DNA from: Anaerolineaceae bacterium
GTDB lineage: Bacteria > Chloroflexota > Anaerolineae > Aggregatilineales > Phototrophicaceae
Assembly: GCA_026708325.1 (NCBI GenBank)
Contig: JAPOVC010000020.1
Location: forward strand, 89,125-153,124
Reading direction: 5' to 3'
Length of the DNA stretch: 64,000 nt
Shown here: piece after piece, positions 54,597 through 63,182 of the stretch
Layout of the letters: each line of letters opens with the position of its first letter
How positions within the stretch are numbered: position 1 is the first letter of the stretch
Made by a program: the position numbers and the translations under genes
The notes under the pieces: generated by a model
Seen by the model: the letters and a program-made list of their open reading frames with translations, nothing else
What the model was told of the DNA's origin: nothing
The model's database searches: none

Positions 54597-55474
54597 TGGA
54601 CCACGTCACCTGCACGGCGAGTTCACTGGAGGCGGGCGACAGCCTGATCGGTTCCGCGCCCCACCGTCGCATCTGGCTGCTACTGGAGGTGGATGCGCCC
54701 TGGGGGCCGCAGGCCCTGGCCGACAGCGACCTGCCGACGGCCGTGCGCGAGCACATCGAGGCCTTCCTGGCGGGGTCGCCTGAAGCAGGCATCCTCTTCA
54801 TTCGCCAGCAACCTGCGCGCGCCGGCCTGCGCCTGTTCGTCGCCGTCGGCGATGCCAGGCTCCCGGCGCTCTACGCCCTGACCCTTGAACGCTACGAGGA
54901 CCTTCTGTCCCTGGATTTCGCAGGCCTGGCGCGGGGCGAGCGGCCTGATTGCCGGGACGAGGAGCCTCTTTACCTGATATGCACGCACGGAAAGCGGGAC
55001 CAGTGCTGCGCACTGGCCGGCATGCCCGTGTATGCGGCCCTGCGCGAACGGGTCGGAGAACGCGCCTGGCGTTGCTCTCATGTTGGCGGCCATCGCTTTG
55101 CGCCGACCATGGTATTCCTGCCCGAGGGCCTGTGTTACGGCCGCATGCCGCTGGAGGCGCTGGACGACGTGCTCGACCGGCACAGGGCCGGCCAGCTGGC
55201 GCCCCGCTGGCTGCGGGGGCGCAGCGCCTGGCCGCAACCTGCCCAGGCCGCCGCTACCCTGCTGCGCCAGCGCGATGACCTGGCAGCTATCGACGGTCTG
55301 CAGTTGCTGGACCTGCAGAGTGACGGTGAGGAGCGCTGGGTCGTAACCTTTGACGCGCCGGGGAGAACCAGCCAGGTCCGACTGCGCCGCCTGACGGGCA
55401 ACACGACCTACCGTTCCAGCTGCATTGGAGACAAGGTCGCGGCGCCGCTCAGCTGGGAGTTGCTACCGTCCTGA
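54596..55474 (+). CDS. Sucrase/ferredoxin-like (Suc_Fer) thioredoxin-fold protein
   Basis: 292 aa from ATG 54596, which overlaps the mutS TGA by one base. Signature CTHGKRDQCC (residues ~138-147) and CSHVGGHRFAPTMVFLPEG place it in the Suc_Fer-like family, a thioredoxin-fold [2Fe-2S] type of unknown role. The C-terminal ~100 residues are less conserved. Probably a cytoplasmic redox protein; a link to repair is only suggested by gene order. Confidence 0.8.
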   Translation: MDHVTCTASSLEAGDSLIGSAPHRRIWLLLEVDAPWGPQALADSDLPTAVREHIEAFLAGSPEAGILFIRQQPARAGLRLFVAVGDARLPALYALTLERYEDLLSLDFAGLARGERPDCRDEEPLYLICTHGKRDQCCALAGMPVYAALRERVGERAWRCSHVGGHRFAPTMVFLPEGLCYGRMPLEALDDVLDRHRAGQLAPRWLRGRSAWPQPAQAAATLLRQRDDLAAIDGLQLLDLQSDGEERWVVTFDAPGRTSQVRLRRLTGNTTYRSSCIGDKVAAPLSWELLPS

Positions 55475-55669
55475 TCGCTTGCCCCTGGCCGGTTTCCCGG
55501 GCCCTTTTCGCGACATCCATGCGGGTCCCCGGGTCAAGGGTGGATTTGTCCCGATTGAACTGAGACCGGGTGTCGGCGACGTGCATGTTACGCAGCACGC
55601 CAACTCAATCCTCAACTGCCAACACCGCGATTTGTTGTGAAATCGGGGATTGCAGGACTGGAAGTGCCT
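55475..55669. other. Non-coding gap between convergent genes
   Basis: 195 nt between the stops of the Suc_Fer and DUF1385 genes. It contains a small hairpin CGATTT-GTTGTG-AAATCG at 55628-55645, which could end either transcript but has no T-tract. Nothing else recognised. Confidence 0.4.
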
Positions 55670-56680
55670 TCACGTCCCTTCGCCGGCCACCAGCGTCGGC
55701 GACACGGCGGCCGGGTCGGCCTCGGGGATCCGCGCTGCTTCACTGTCGAGCAGACCCTCCGAGACCAGCACGCGTTCAAAGGCGACGATGGCCACTTCCA
55801 GCATGTGCCGCTCCGGCTGGCGCGTCGTCAAATGCTGCAGCGCCAGGTTGGGCCGCACCAGCACGCGCACCAGCGGCCTGTGGAAGTTGCGCGCCGAAAA
55901 CTGGATCACTTCGTAGGCGATACCCGCCAGCACCGGAATCAGCACCACGCGCGACAGGACCAGCAGGGGTAGCGGCGGCCGACCCAGCAGCGAAAACACC
56001 AGCACGCTGACGAAGGCGACGGTCAGCAGAAAGGCCGTGCCACAGCGCGGATGCTCGATCGGAAAGCCGTCCACCACCTCCGGCGTCAGGTCGGCGCCGG
56101 CTTCCCAGGCGTTGATGGTCTTGTGCTCGGCGCCGTGGTAGCCAAAGAGGCGTTTGACATCCGGAATGCGGCCGATGGCCCAGATATAACAGATCAACAT
56201 GGTGATCTGAATGAGCCCCTCGATCAGGTTGACGATGAAGGCCGCGAAACCGATCGGTGCTGTACCGTCCGGCGTCAGGCCCAGCAGATTGCCGATGCCG
56301 GCCGCGCCCAGGGTCGGCACGAGGAAGAAGAGGCCCATACCCAGCAGCAGCGACAGGCCGATCGTGAGCCAGCCAATGGGCCCGTTGAAGTCGACGTCGT
56401 CCTCTTCTCCGACCGCCACGTCCGCGGCCCACATCAGGGCGCGCGTGCCCAGGCCCAGGGCGTCCCACAGGCCGACCACACCGCGGACAAAGGGAGTCCG
56501 AATGATGCGACCCCGGTACAGCCGACGGCTGAGCGGCGTCTCGTGCACGACGATTTCGCCCTCGCTGTTGCGTACGGCGACGGCCGCGCTGTGCGCGCCA
56601 CGCATCATCACGCCTTCGATGACCGCCTGCCCGCCATAATTGAAGGGCCGGCGTTCGCCGTCCTTTTCCTTATCCGCCAT
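55670..56680 (-). CDS. DUF1385 (YqhQ-like) membrane protein
   Basis: 336 aa from ATG 56680 (another ATG at 56683). N-terminal YGGQAVIEGVMMRG is the hallmark of the DUF1385/YqhQ family; FGYHGAEHKTINAWEAG and HPRCGTAFLLTV give a His/Glu-rich site that suggests metal binding. About four hydrophobic helices. Function unknown; predicted metal-dependent membrane enzyme. 56 nt after recJ. Confidence 0.88.
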   Translation of the reverse strand: MADKEKDGERRPFNYGGQAVIEGVMMRGAHSAAVAVRNSEGEIVVHETPLSRRLYRGRIIRTPFVRGVVGLWDALGLGTRALMWAADVAVGEEDDVDFNGPIGWLTIGLSLLLGMGLFFLVPTLGAAGIGNLLGLTPDGTAPIGFAAFIVNLIEGLIQITMLICYIWAIGRIPDVKRLFGYHGAEHKTINAWEAGADLTPEVVDGFPIEHPRCGTAFLLTVAFVSVLVFSLLGRPPLPLLVLSRVVLIPVLAGIAYEVIQFSARNFHRPLVRVLVRPNLALQHLTTRQPERHMLEVAIVAFERVLVSEGLLDSEAARIPEADPAAVSPTLVAGEGT

Positions 56681-56736
56681 CATGCTCCACATTGCAGCGA
56701 ACGTCGCGGACATCTTACCACAGGGCAGGGCCTGCC

Positions 56737-58453
56737 TCAGTCCGCCTGGGCCGGACGGATGTCCTGCAGGTTGAGTTGCAGGCGCTGCCGGCCCCTCCAC
56801 TCGTTGCGCTCCAGGTGAAAGGCCAGGTCAACCCGTTGCGGCAACTGCCGCGCCCGTTCTCCCAGTCTGAAACCGATGGCTTCCAGTCGTTCTCCATTGT
56901 CTCCGGCAAGGCGCAACTTGAGATGGTGGCCGCCCCGTCCCACGAGGCGGCGATCGAGAACGCGGGCCGCCCGCAGCAGCAACAGCGGCGGAGGGTTGCC
57001 GGCCCCTGTGGGTTCCAGGGTCGCCAGCTCCTCAAGAAGGGCCGGCCTGAGCTGGCAGGCACGAACTTCGGCATCGATTTCCAGCGTTGCCTGCCGCGGA
57101 TTCCCGGTCCCTGCGTCATGCGCCAGACCGGACAGACGTTCCTGCAGGGCGGGCAGATTGTCGTTGCGGATGGTGAAACCGGCCGCCTGTTCATGCCCAC
57201 CATGGCGCAGCAGCAGGTCCGCGCACTGGTCAAGGGCCCTGATGATGTTGAAATCCACCACACTGCGACAGGATGCGCGGCTTTCCTGCGGGCCGCGGGC
57301 CAGCACGACGACCGGACGCTGCCATTCTTCGCATAGCCTTCCCGCGACCAGGCCGACAATGCCTGTGGCAATATTCTCCCGCGCTGCCAGAATCAGGGGC
57401 GGGGTTGAGGTCTGCCCGGCCAACTCCTGATTGATGTCCTCCTGGGCGGCGTGAGTCAGGGCCCGGCGTTTGTCGTTCAGGGCCTGCAGGCGGAGGGCAA
57501 GGCGGGCCGCTTCGGCAGGGTCTTCACTCATCAGCAAATCACTGGCCAGCATGGCGCTTTCAAGGCGGCCGGCGGCGTTGATGCGAGGGCCCAACACAAA
57601 GGCCAGATCGCGCGCCGTAACCTTGCCAGGTGTCAGGCCGGCAACCTGCAGCAGGGCGTCGATGCCCGGCCGGCGGGCTTCGTTGATGACCTGTAACCCT
57701 TCGCGCACCAGCGCCCGGTTCTGAGGGTCCGCCAGGCTCGCCATGTCAGCCACCGTCCCGAGAGCAACCAGGTCCAGTAACTCCCTTTCCTTCAGCCGAA
57801 CGGCCATCCGGTCATGGCGAGCGCTGCGCAGCAGGGCCTGCGCCAGACGAAAGGCCAGGCCCGCACCCGTCAAATGGACGGCGGCCGGGTCTCCGCCCTC
57901 CTGTTTCGGGTTGATGATGACGCTGGACGGCGGCATTTCGGGGCCAGGCGTGTGATGGTCCGTGATGATGAAGTCCAGGCCGGCGGCCCTGGCGGCCGCC
58001 ACCTCGTCGACGGCGCGTATGCCGCAATCCACCGTGATGACCAGGCGCGCGCCGGCCTGCGCCATCGTCGACAGCGCCGGGCCGTTGAGGCCGTAACCCT
58101 CACTTTCGCGGTCCGGAATGTAGGCCCGCACTCGCGCCCCCCAGGGCCTTCAGCGTCTGCAGCAGCAGCGCGGTGGCGGTAACGCCGTCCGCATCAAAGT
58201 CCCCGTACACGACGATGGCCTCGCCACTGCGCAGCGCGGCGCGAACGCGCGCAACGGCGGCCTGTATGCCTTTCATGGCCCAGGGGTCAACCCTTGCGCC
58301 AAGGCCGTTCAACCAGGTGAGCGCACTCGCGGGCGTCGACAGCCCCCGATTGTGCAATATCTGCGCGATCAGAGGGTGGACGTGTCGCCAGGCGTCCGGT
58401 TGAGAACCGCTCAGGGGCCTTGCCACCACCCACTGCGTCGACCCGTTTCGCAT
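56737..58453 (-). pseudogene. recJ: Single-stranded-DNA exonuclease RecJ, frameshifted
   Basis: RecJ is split between two frames. The N-terminal part (58453 down) carries VVYGDFDADGVTATALLLQTLKALG; the C-terminal part (from about 58130) continues VRAYIPDRESEGYGLN, DFIITDHHTPG and NAAGRLESA. The break falls at six C at 58137-58142. Removing one base gives a continuous LKALGARVRAYIPDR, as in intact RecJ. All DHH catalytic motifs are present, so one homopolymer indel explains it. It may be a sequencing error. Upstream of DUF1385. Confidence 0.88.
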
Positions 58454-58544
58454 TCAGGACCTCTCCGGTGCGGCCAACGCGCTGCCTTGCCGGGCAGCAG
58501 CCGGCAGTTTACCATGCCCCCGTCCGCACTTGCCGGGAACTGCC

Positions 58545-59477
58545 ATGGCTGACGTCGTTTTTATGGGTACGCCGGAATTCGCGCTGCCCGCCCTGAGCGC
58601 GCTCATCGCCCGTCACCGGGTCCGGGGCGTGGTCACCATGCCCGATCGCCCGGCCGGCCGGGGACTGGCGGCGCGCATTTCGCCCGTTAAAGCTCTGGCG
58701 CTGAAACACAACCTGCCCCTGCTGCAGCCTCGCAGCCTGCGACGGGAAGAGGCCATCGCCGCCCTCGGCGCCTGGCCGGCCGACGTCTACGTCGTGGCAG
58801 CCTTTGGCCTGATTTTGCCGCAACGCGTTCTGGATATACCGCCGCGGGGCTCGCTGAATGTGCATGCCTCCCTGTTACCGCGCTGGCGGGGCGCGGCGCC
58901 CATCCAGGCGGCCATACGCGCCGGGGATGCCAGTAGCGGCGTCAGCCTGATGCTGATGGACGCCGGCCTCGACAGCGGCCCTGTGCTGGCGCAGCGGGCA
59001 CTGTCACTGGCGCCCGACGAGACCGCCCAAAGCTTGCACGATCGTCTGGCCACTTTGGGCGCGGCACTGCTGATCGAAAACCTGCCGGACTGGCTGGAGG
59101 GACGTCTGGAGCCTCAGCCCCAGGACGAGGCCGGGGTCACGCTGGCGCCGCAACTGCGCAAGGAGGACGGCTGGATCGACTGGTCGCAGCCGGCACAGGA
59201 TATCGAGCGCCAGATTCGCGCCTTCACGCCCTGGCCGGGCAGCCATACCGCCTGGGACGGTAGAAAACTGAAGATTCTTCAGGCCGAGGTCGTGCCTGGC
59301 GACGCCGCGCCAGGGCAGGTGGTCTCCCTGCCGGATGACCCGGGAATCGGGACGGGCGCCGGTCTGATACGTCCCCTTCGCCTGCAACTGGCAGGTCGCC
59401 GGGCGCAGGACAGTGCGGACTTCCTGAGGGGTCGGCCCGCCTTCCTCAACGCCAGGCTGGGCCGTCCCGATCAGTAA
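58545..59477 (+). CDS. fmt: Methionyl-tRNA formyltransferase
   Basis: 310 aa from ATG 58545. Formylates Met-tRNA(fMet) using 10-formyl-tetrahydrofolate. FMGTPEFALPAL starts the domain; AAFGLILPQ and LNVHASLLPRWRGAAPIQ hold the catalytic Asn-His-Asp region; DAGLDSGPVL carries the Asp. The C-terminal OB-like domain starts near residue 205 with KEDGWIDW. Divergent from recJ, and tail-to-tail with mdh (7-nt overlap). Confidence 0.96.
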   Translation: MADVVFMGTPEFALPALSALIARHRVRGVVTMPDRPAGRGLAARISPVKALALKHNLPLLQPRSLRREEAIAALGAWPADVYVVAAFGLILPQRVLDIPPRGSLNVHASLLPRWRGAAPIQAAIRAGDASSGVSLMLMDAGLDSGPVLAQRALSLAPDETAQSLHDRLATLGAALLIENLPDWLEGRLEPQPQDEAGVTLAPQLRKEDGWIDWSQPAQDIERQIRAFTPWPGSHTAWDGRKLKILQAEVVPGDAAPGQVVSLPDDPGIGTGAGLIRPLRLQLAGRRAQDSADFLRGRPAFLNARLGRPDQ

Positions 59478-60415
59478 CCGAGCACGTCCACCACGGAACG
59501 CACGGCCGCGGCGCTGTGCTCCAGCATCGCGCGTTCCTCGTCGTTGAGTTGCATCTCGATGATCCGCTCCACACCGCCCGCGCCCAACACCGCCGGTACA
59601 CCGACGTAAAGGCCTTCAATGCCGTATTCGCCATTGAGCAGTACGGCCGATGGAATGACCCGCTTCCGGTCCCGCAGGATGGCCTCGACCATCTCTACCG
59701 TGCCGGCGGAGGGCGCGTAGAACCCACTGTAGCCGAGCAGACCAACGATTTCTCCGCCGCCCTGGCGCGTACGCTCGATGATGGCCTGCAAGGTCTCCTC
59801 GTCCATCAGTTCGCGCACTGGAATACCCGCGACCGAGGTGTGCCGCGGGAGGGGCACCATCGTGTCGCCATGGCCGCCCAGCACCATGCCGTGGACGTCG
59901 CGCACGCTGACGCCCAGCTCCTGCGCAATGAAGGCCTTGTAACGCGCCGTATCCAGCGCCCCGGCCTGCCCGACGACGCGCTGCGACGGAAAGCCGCTCT
60001 CTTCCAGCACCACGTGGCACATGGCGTCCAGTGGGTTGGAGACCACCAGCAATATCGCGTCGGGCGAGAGTTGCGCCACGCGCCGTGTCACCTCGCCGAC
60101 GATCCCCTGGTTGGTACGGACCAGATCGTCGCGACTCGGATAGTCGCCGGTTACGGGGTCCTTGCGCCGCGGCACACCGGCCGTGATGACCACCAGGTCC
60201 GACTCCGCCGTCGCGTCGTAATCGACGGAGCCGGAGAGCGCGATGTCAAAATGCATCACCGGGCCTGCCTGCCCCAGATCGAGGGCCTTGCCGCTGGCCA
60301 TGCCCTCAACAATGTCCACCAGCACCACGTCGGCAAGTTCCTTGCCCGCGATCCAGTGCGCGCAGGTCGCGCCGACGTTGCCCGCCCCGACGATGGTCAC
60401 CTTGCTACGTGCCAT
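59471..60415 (-). CDS. mdh: Malate dehydrogenase with an enlarged substrate loop
   Basis: 314 aa from ATG 60415, GGAGG 4 nt upstream. NAD-dependent oxidation of malate to oxaloacetate (LDH-like MDH). VTIVGAGNVGATCAHWIA binds NAD, VLGGHGDTMVPLPRHT contains the catalytic His, and Asp in LDTARYKAFIA precedes the substrate Arg. The mobile loop reads PRRKDPVTGDYPSRDDL, about six residues longer than in ordinary MDH (PRKPGMSRDDL). The Arg pair of MDH remains. Substrate may therefore differ slightly from malate. Confidence 0.88.
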   Translation of the reverse strand: MARSKVTIVGAGNVGATCAHWIAGKELADVVLVDIVEGMASGKALDLGQAGPVMHFDIALSGSVDYDATAESDLVVITAGVPRRKDPVTGDYPSRDDLVRTNQGIVGEVTRRVAQLSPDAILLVVSNPLDAMCHVVLEESGFPSQRVVGQAGALDTARYKAFIAQELGVSVRDVHGMVLGGHGDTMVPLPRHTSVAGIPVRELMDEETLQAIIERTRQGGGEIVGLLGYSGFYAPSAGTVEMVEAILRDRKRVIPSAVLLNGEYGIEGLYVGVPAVLGAGGVERIIEMQLNDEERAMLEHSAAAVRSVVDVLGY

Positions 60416-60458
60416 GCTGCCTCCAGCCCGTCCAATGCCCGCCCGCCAACGGCGCGGC

Positions 60459-60487
60459 AGTATAGCACATGCAGGGGTCTCACTCCA
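60459..60487 (-). promoter_or_regulatory. Candidate promoter of mdh
   Basis: TATACT at 60464-60459 with TGGAGT at 60487-60482 (spacing 17 nt) on the minus strand, about 44 nt upstream of the mdh ATG. The flank GCTATACTGCC recurs elsewhere. Confidence 0.45.
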
Positions 60488-60558
60488 CGCCGGCGCTGCC
60501 TTGACTTCGCGGGCGCCGGGCGGCAAAATACGGGCGACGACTGTCGTGAGGAATCGCC

Positions 60559-60813
60559 GTGACCAGCAAGCCCCCTGCCCTGACCCTGGCGACCCTGCTG
60601 GCCTTTGTGGCCGGACTGGGACTGACCCTGATGGTGCTAGGCGCCGCGTTGGGCGTCACGGGCAGCGGCGGCGGCAGTGACCTTGGCGTACTGTTTGCCG
60701 CCGGCGCGATTCTCTTCATCTGTGGTGTGATCGCCTGGTTCGCCAGCGCTCGCCCCGATGCCGTTTTCGACGACATTGACGAACCCCGTTACCACGGTCA
60801 CGACGACCACTGA
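60559..60813 (+). CDS. Small two-helix membrane protein, unknown
   Basis: 84 aa. Membrane segments at ~9-33 and ~43-62 and an acidic His-rich tail (DDIDEPRYHGHDDH). The ATG is at 60559, with another in-frame residue of similar context absent. Two bases separate its stop from the next gene's GTG, so the two are probably co-translated with era. Confidence 0.65.
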   Translation: MTSKPPALTLATLLAFVAGLGLTLMVLGAALGVTGSGGGSDLGVLFAAGAILFICGVIAWFASARPDAVFDDIDEPRYHGHDDH

Positions 60814-60815
60814 GC

Positions 60816-61316
60816 GTGGACCTCCCGCGGCAGACAGTTGAAGACCCTTTTCATGGCCATGTTCTGCGTTTGGCGGGCGTGACCCTGCTGTCCACGCTGG
60901 GGGATTCAGCCGTCGAAACGCTGGCCAGCGGCCCCCTGCTCCTGCGTTACGGCCTCGTCTGCCTCGAGACGCCGCAACACTGCCTGGTGCCGGAACTGGT
61001 CGTGATGGAATACGGGGAACTGTTGAGCGGCGAGGCCGCCTGGGACTTCCTGCTGCATCACAGCAACCTGCATCCCCGCGCCGAAGTGCTGGGCCTTCGC
61101 GACGACGGTGTGGAAGACCAGTTGCGCGTCAGTCGGCTGGACCTGGCGCAAACGCCCCGCGTCCTCGTCTGGCCCGCGGAGTCAGCCGGCGACGCCACCC
61201 CAATGGCCAGGCCCCGGGCCGTCATCGCCGAGGAACCGGACTCCCTGCCCGGGCGCCTGCGCCAGTTTCTGCCCCTGTACCCGTCCCTTGCCGACTGGCG
61301 CCATGAACACAGTTGA
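60816..61316 (+). CDS. Soluble protein of unknown function
   Basis: 166 aa from GTG 60816. No signal or membrane segment. Acidic N-terminal half with LSTLGDSAVETLASGPLLLRYGLVCLE and a compact helical C-terminus. No family recognised. Its 3' end overlaps era by 14 nt, so it is translationally linked to the GTPase gene. Confidence 0.6.
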   Translation: MDLPRQTVEDPFHGHVLRLAGVTLLSTLGDSAVETLASGPLLLRYGLVCLETPQHCLVPELVVMEYGELLSGEAAWDFLLHHSNLHPRAEVLGLRDDGVEDQLRVSRLDLAQTPRVLVWPAESAGDATPMARPRAVIAEEPDSLPGRLRQFLPLYPSLADWRHEHS

Positions 61317-62250
61317 CGACCCCTTCGACGAGGTGCTGCCGGCGGACCATCGCTCCGGTTATGTGGCGGTGGTGGGCAGACCCAACACCGGCAAGTCCAC
61401 CCTCATCAATGCCATTCTCGGCCAGAAAATCGCCATAGTCTCGCCGCGGCCACAGACCACCCGCAGTCAGCAACTGGGTATCCTGACCGAGGCGGAGGTC
61501 CAGATCGTCTTCGTCGATACGCCCGGACTACACGAGCCCCGCCACCGTCTGGGCCAGCATATGGTGCGCGCCGCCAGCGATGCCCTGCGCGATGCCGACG
61601 TTGTTCTCTGGCTGCTGGATGTGTCCCGTTCGCCCAACAACGAAGACCGCAGCATTGCCGAACGCATCCGCCGGCGCCATGGAGACGTTCCTGTTGTGCT
61701 GGCGCTCAACAAGGCGGACCTGCTGCCTGACCCCCCGGTCGAAGCTGCGGGAGACGCGCACAGGGCGCTGGTCGCGCATGAACACGCACACCTGTTGAGC
61801 GCGCTGCACAATCAGGGGGTCGCCGATCTGTTGGCCCGCCTGCGCGGCATGCTGCCACCAGGACCGCGGTACTTCCCCGCCGACCAGGTCAGCGAAGTCA
61901 ACCTGCGCTTCATCGCCGCCGAGGTGGTGCGCGAAAAAGTCATGCTGGCCACCAGCCAGGAGATTCCGCACGCCGTCGCCGTGGAGGTTGACGAATACCG
62001 CGAGCGAAGCGCGAAACGCAGTTTCATCAGCGCCATCCTTTACGTCGAGCGCGAGTCCCAGAAAGGGATATTGGTGGGCAAGGGCGGCCGCATGATCCGG
62101 GACCTCGGTCGCGCGGCGCGTCTGGAACTGGAAGGGATGCTGGAAACCCGCATCTATCTGGAACTGCGGGTGAAGGTGCGCAGGGACTGGCGCAAGGACG
62201 ACGAGTTTCTGCGTCGTCTGGGTTATCGCATCCCCAGGCGCGCGATCTAG
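61303..62250 (+). CDS. era: GTPase Era
   Basis: 315 aa from ATG 61303, overlapping the preceding gene by 14 nt. G1 GRPNTGKST, G3 DTPG (FVDTPGLHEP), G4 NKAD, and a C-terminal KH domain with GILVGKGGRMIRDLG. Era binds 16S rRNA and helps 30S subunit maturation. Length is normal. Its stop overlaps ribF by 4 nt in the opposite direction. Confidence 0.96.
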   Translation: MNTVDDPFDEVLPADHRSGYVAVVGRPNTGKSTLINAILGQKIAIVSPRPQTTRSQQLGILTEAEVQIVFVDTPGLHEPRHRLGQHMVRAASDALRDADVVLWLLDVSRSPNNEDRSIAERIRRRHGDVPVVLALNKADLLPDPPVEAAGDAHRALVAHEHAHLLSALHNQGVADLLARLRGMLPPGPRYFPADQVSEVNLRFIAAEVVREKVMLATSQEIPHAVAVEVDEYRERSAKRSFISAILYVERESQKGILVGKGGRMIRDLGRAARLELEGMLETRIYLELRVKVRRDWRKDDEFLRRLGYRIPRRAI

Positions 62251-63182
62251 TCCAGGTTGCCAGACAATTCCCGGCTGGCCTCCGCGTCCGCGGCGATTTG
62301 CATCACCAGGGCGTCCAGACTGTCGAATTTTCGTTCGTCGCGCAGGCGCGCTTCGAAGCTGACCCGCAACCACTGGCCATAGATGTCGCGATCGAAATCA
62401 AGAATGTGGGGCTCGACCGTGAGCGCCTCACCATCAAAGTGCGGGCGCCGGCCCACGTTTGTCGCCGCGCGGAATCGTGTCTCGCCCAGCCACACCTGGC
62501 TGGCGTACACGCCATTGGCCGGAATGACCTGCTGCTCCCACACGGCGATATTGGCCGTCGGGAAACCCATTTGGCGGCCCCGTCCGGCGCCGCGCACGAC
62601 TTCGCCCGCGACGACGTGACTGCGGCCGAGTCCGCGACGGGCGCCGGGCAAATCCCCCGCTTCCAGCGCCTTGCGAATGGCCGTGCTGCCGATTTTGCCC
62701 CCTCCGTCCCTGACAAGGTCGTTGACCTGGACCTCGAAGTCCATTTGCCGGCCCAGTTCACGAAGGCGCCTGACGTTGCCTTCGCGCCGATGGCCCAGCG
62801 CAAAGTCCTGCCCGACCGACAACTCGCGCATGCCCAGGCCCTGGCGCAGTTGCCGGCAAAAATCTTCCGCGCTGACCCGACGCAAGGCGTCATCGAAGGC
62901 CAGAGTATGCACCTCATCGATCCCCTGCTCTCGCAGCAAGGTCTCCTTTTCCCGGGGACGGGTCAGGTAATAGCGACCGTGCAGGCCTTGCAGGACCAGG
63001 ACCGGGTGCGGGTAAAAGGTGACGACCACCGCCCTCAGGCCCGACTGCCGGGCCCGCCGGACCAGCCCCTCCAGCAGTCGTTGATGGCCGAGATGGACTC
63101 CATCAAACACGCCGATGGTGACCAGCGACGGTCCGCGCGAGGGGCGCGAACTTAGGTCAGCGAGCGACGTGGCCGCGCTCAT
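62247..63182 (-). CDS. ribF: Bifunctional riboflavin kinase/FAD synthetase
   Basis: 311 aa. N-terminal FMN adenylyltransferase domain (GVFDGVHLGHQRLLEGLV, TFYPHPVLVL, VGQDFALGHRREGN) and C-terminal flavokinase domain from ~185 (GRGRQMGFPTANI, NGVYAS, NVGRRPHFDGEALTVEPHILDFDRDIYG). Makes FMN and FAD, the cofactors of several flavoproteins in this window. Its ATG overlaps the truB stop (ATGA). Confidence 0.96.
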   Translation of the reverse strand: MSAATSLADLSSRPSRGPSLVTIGVFDGVHLGHQRLLEGLVRRARQSGLRAVVVTFYPHPVLVLQGLHGRYYLTRPREKETLLREQGIDEVHTLAFDDALRRVSAEDFCRQLRQGLGMRELSVGQDFALGHRREGNVRRLRELGRQMDFEVQVNDLVRDGGGKIGSTAIRKALEAGDLPGARRGLGRSHVVAGEVVRGAGRGRQMGFPTANIAVWEQQVIPANGVYASQVWLGETRFRAATNVGRRPHFDGEALTVEPHILDFDRDIYGQWLRVSFEARLRDERKFDSLDALVMQIAADAEASRELSGNLD

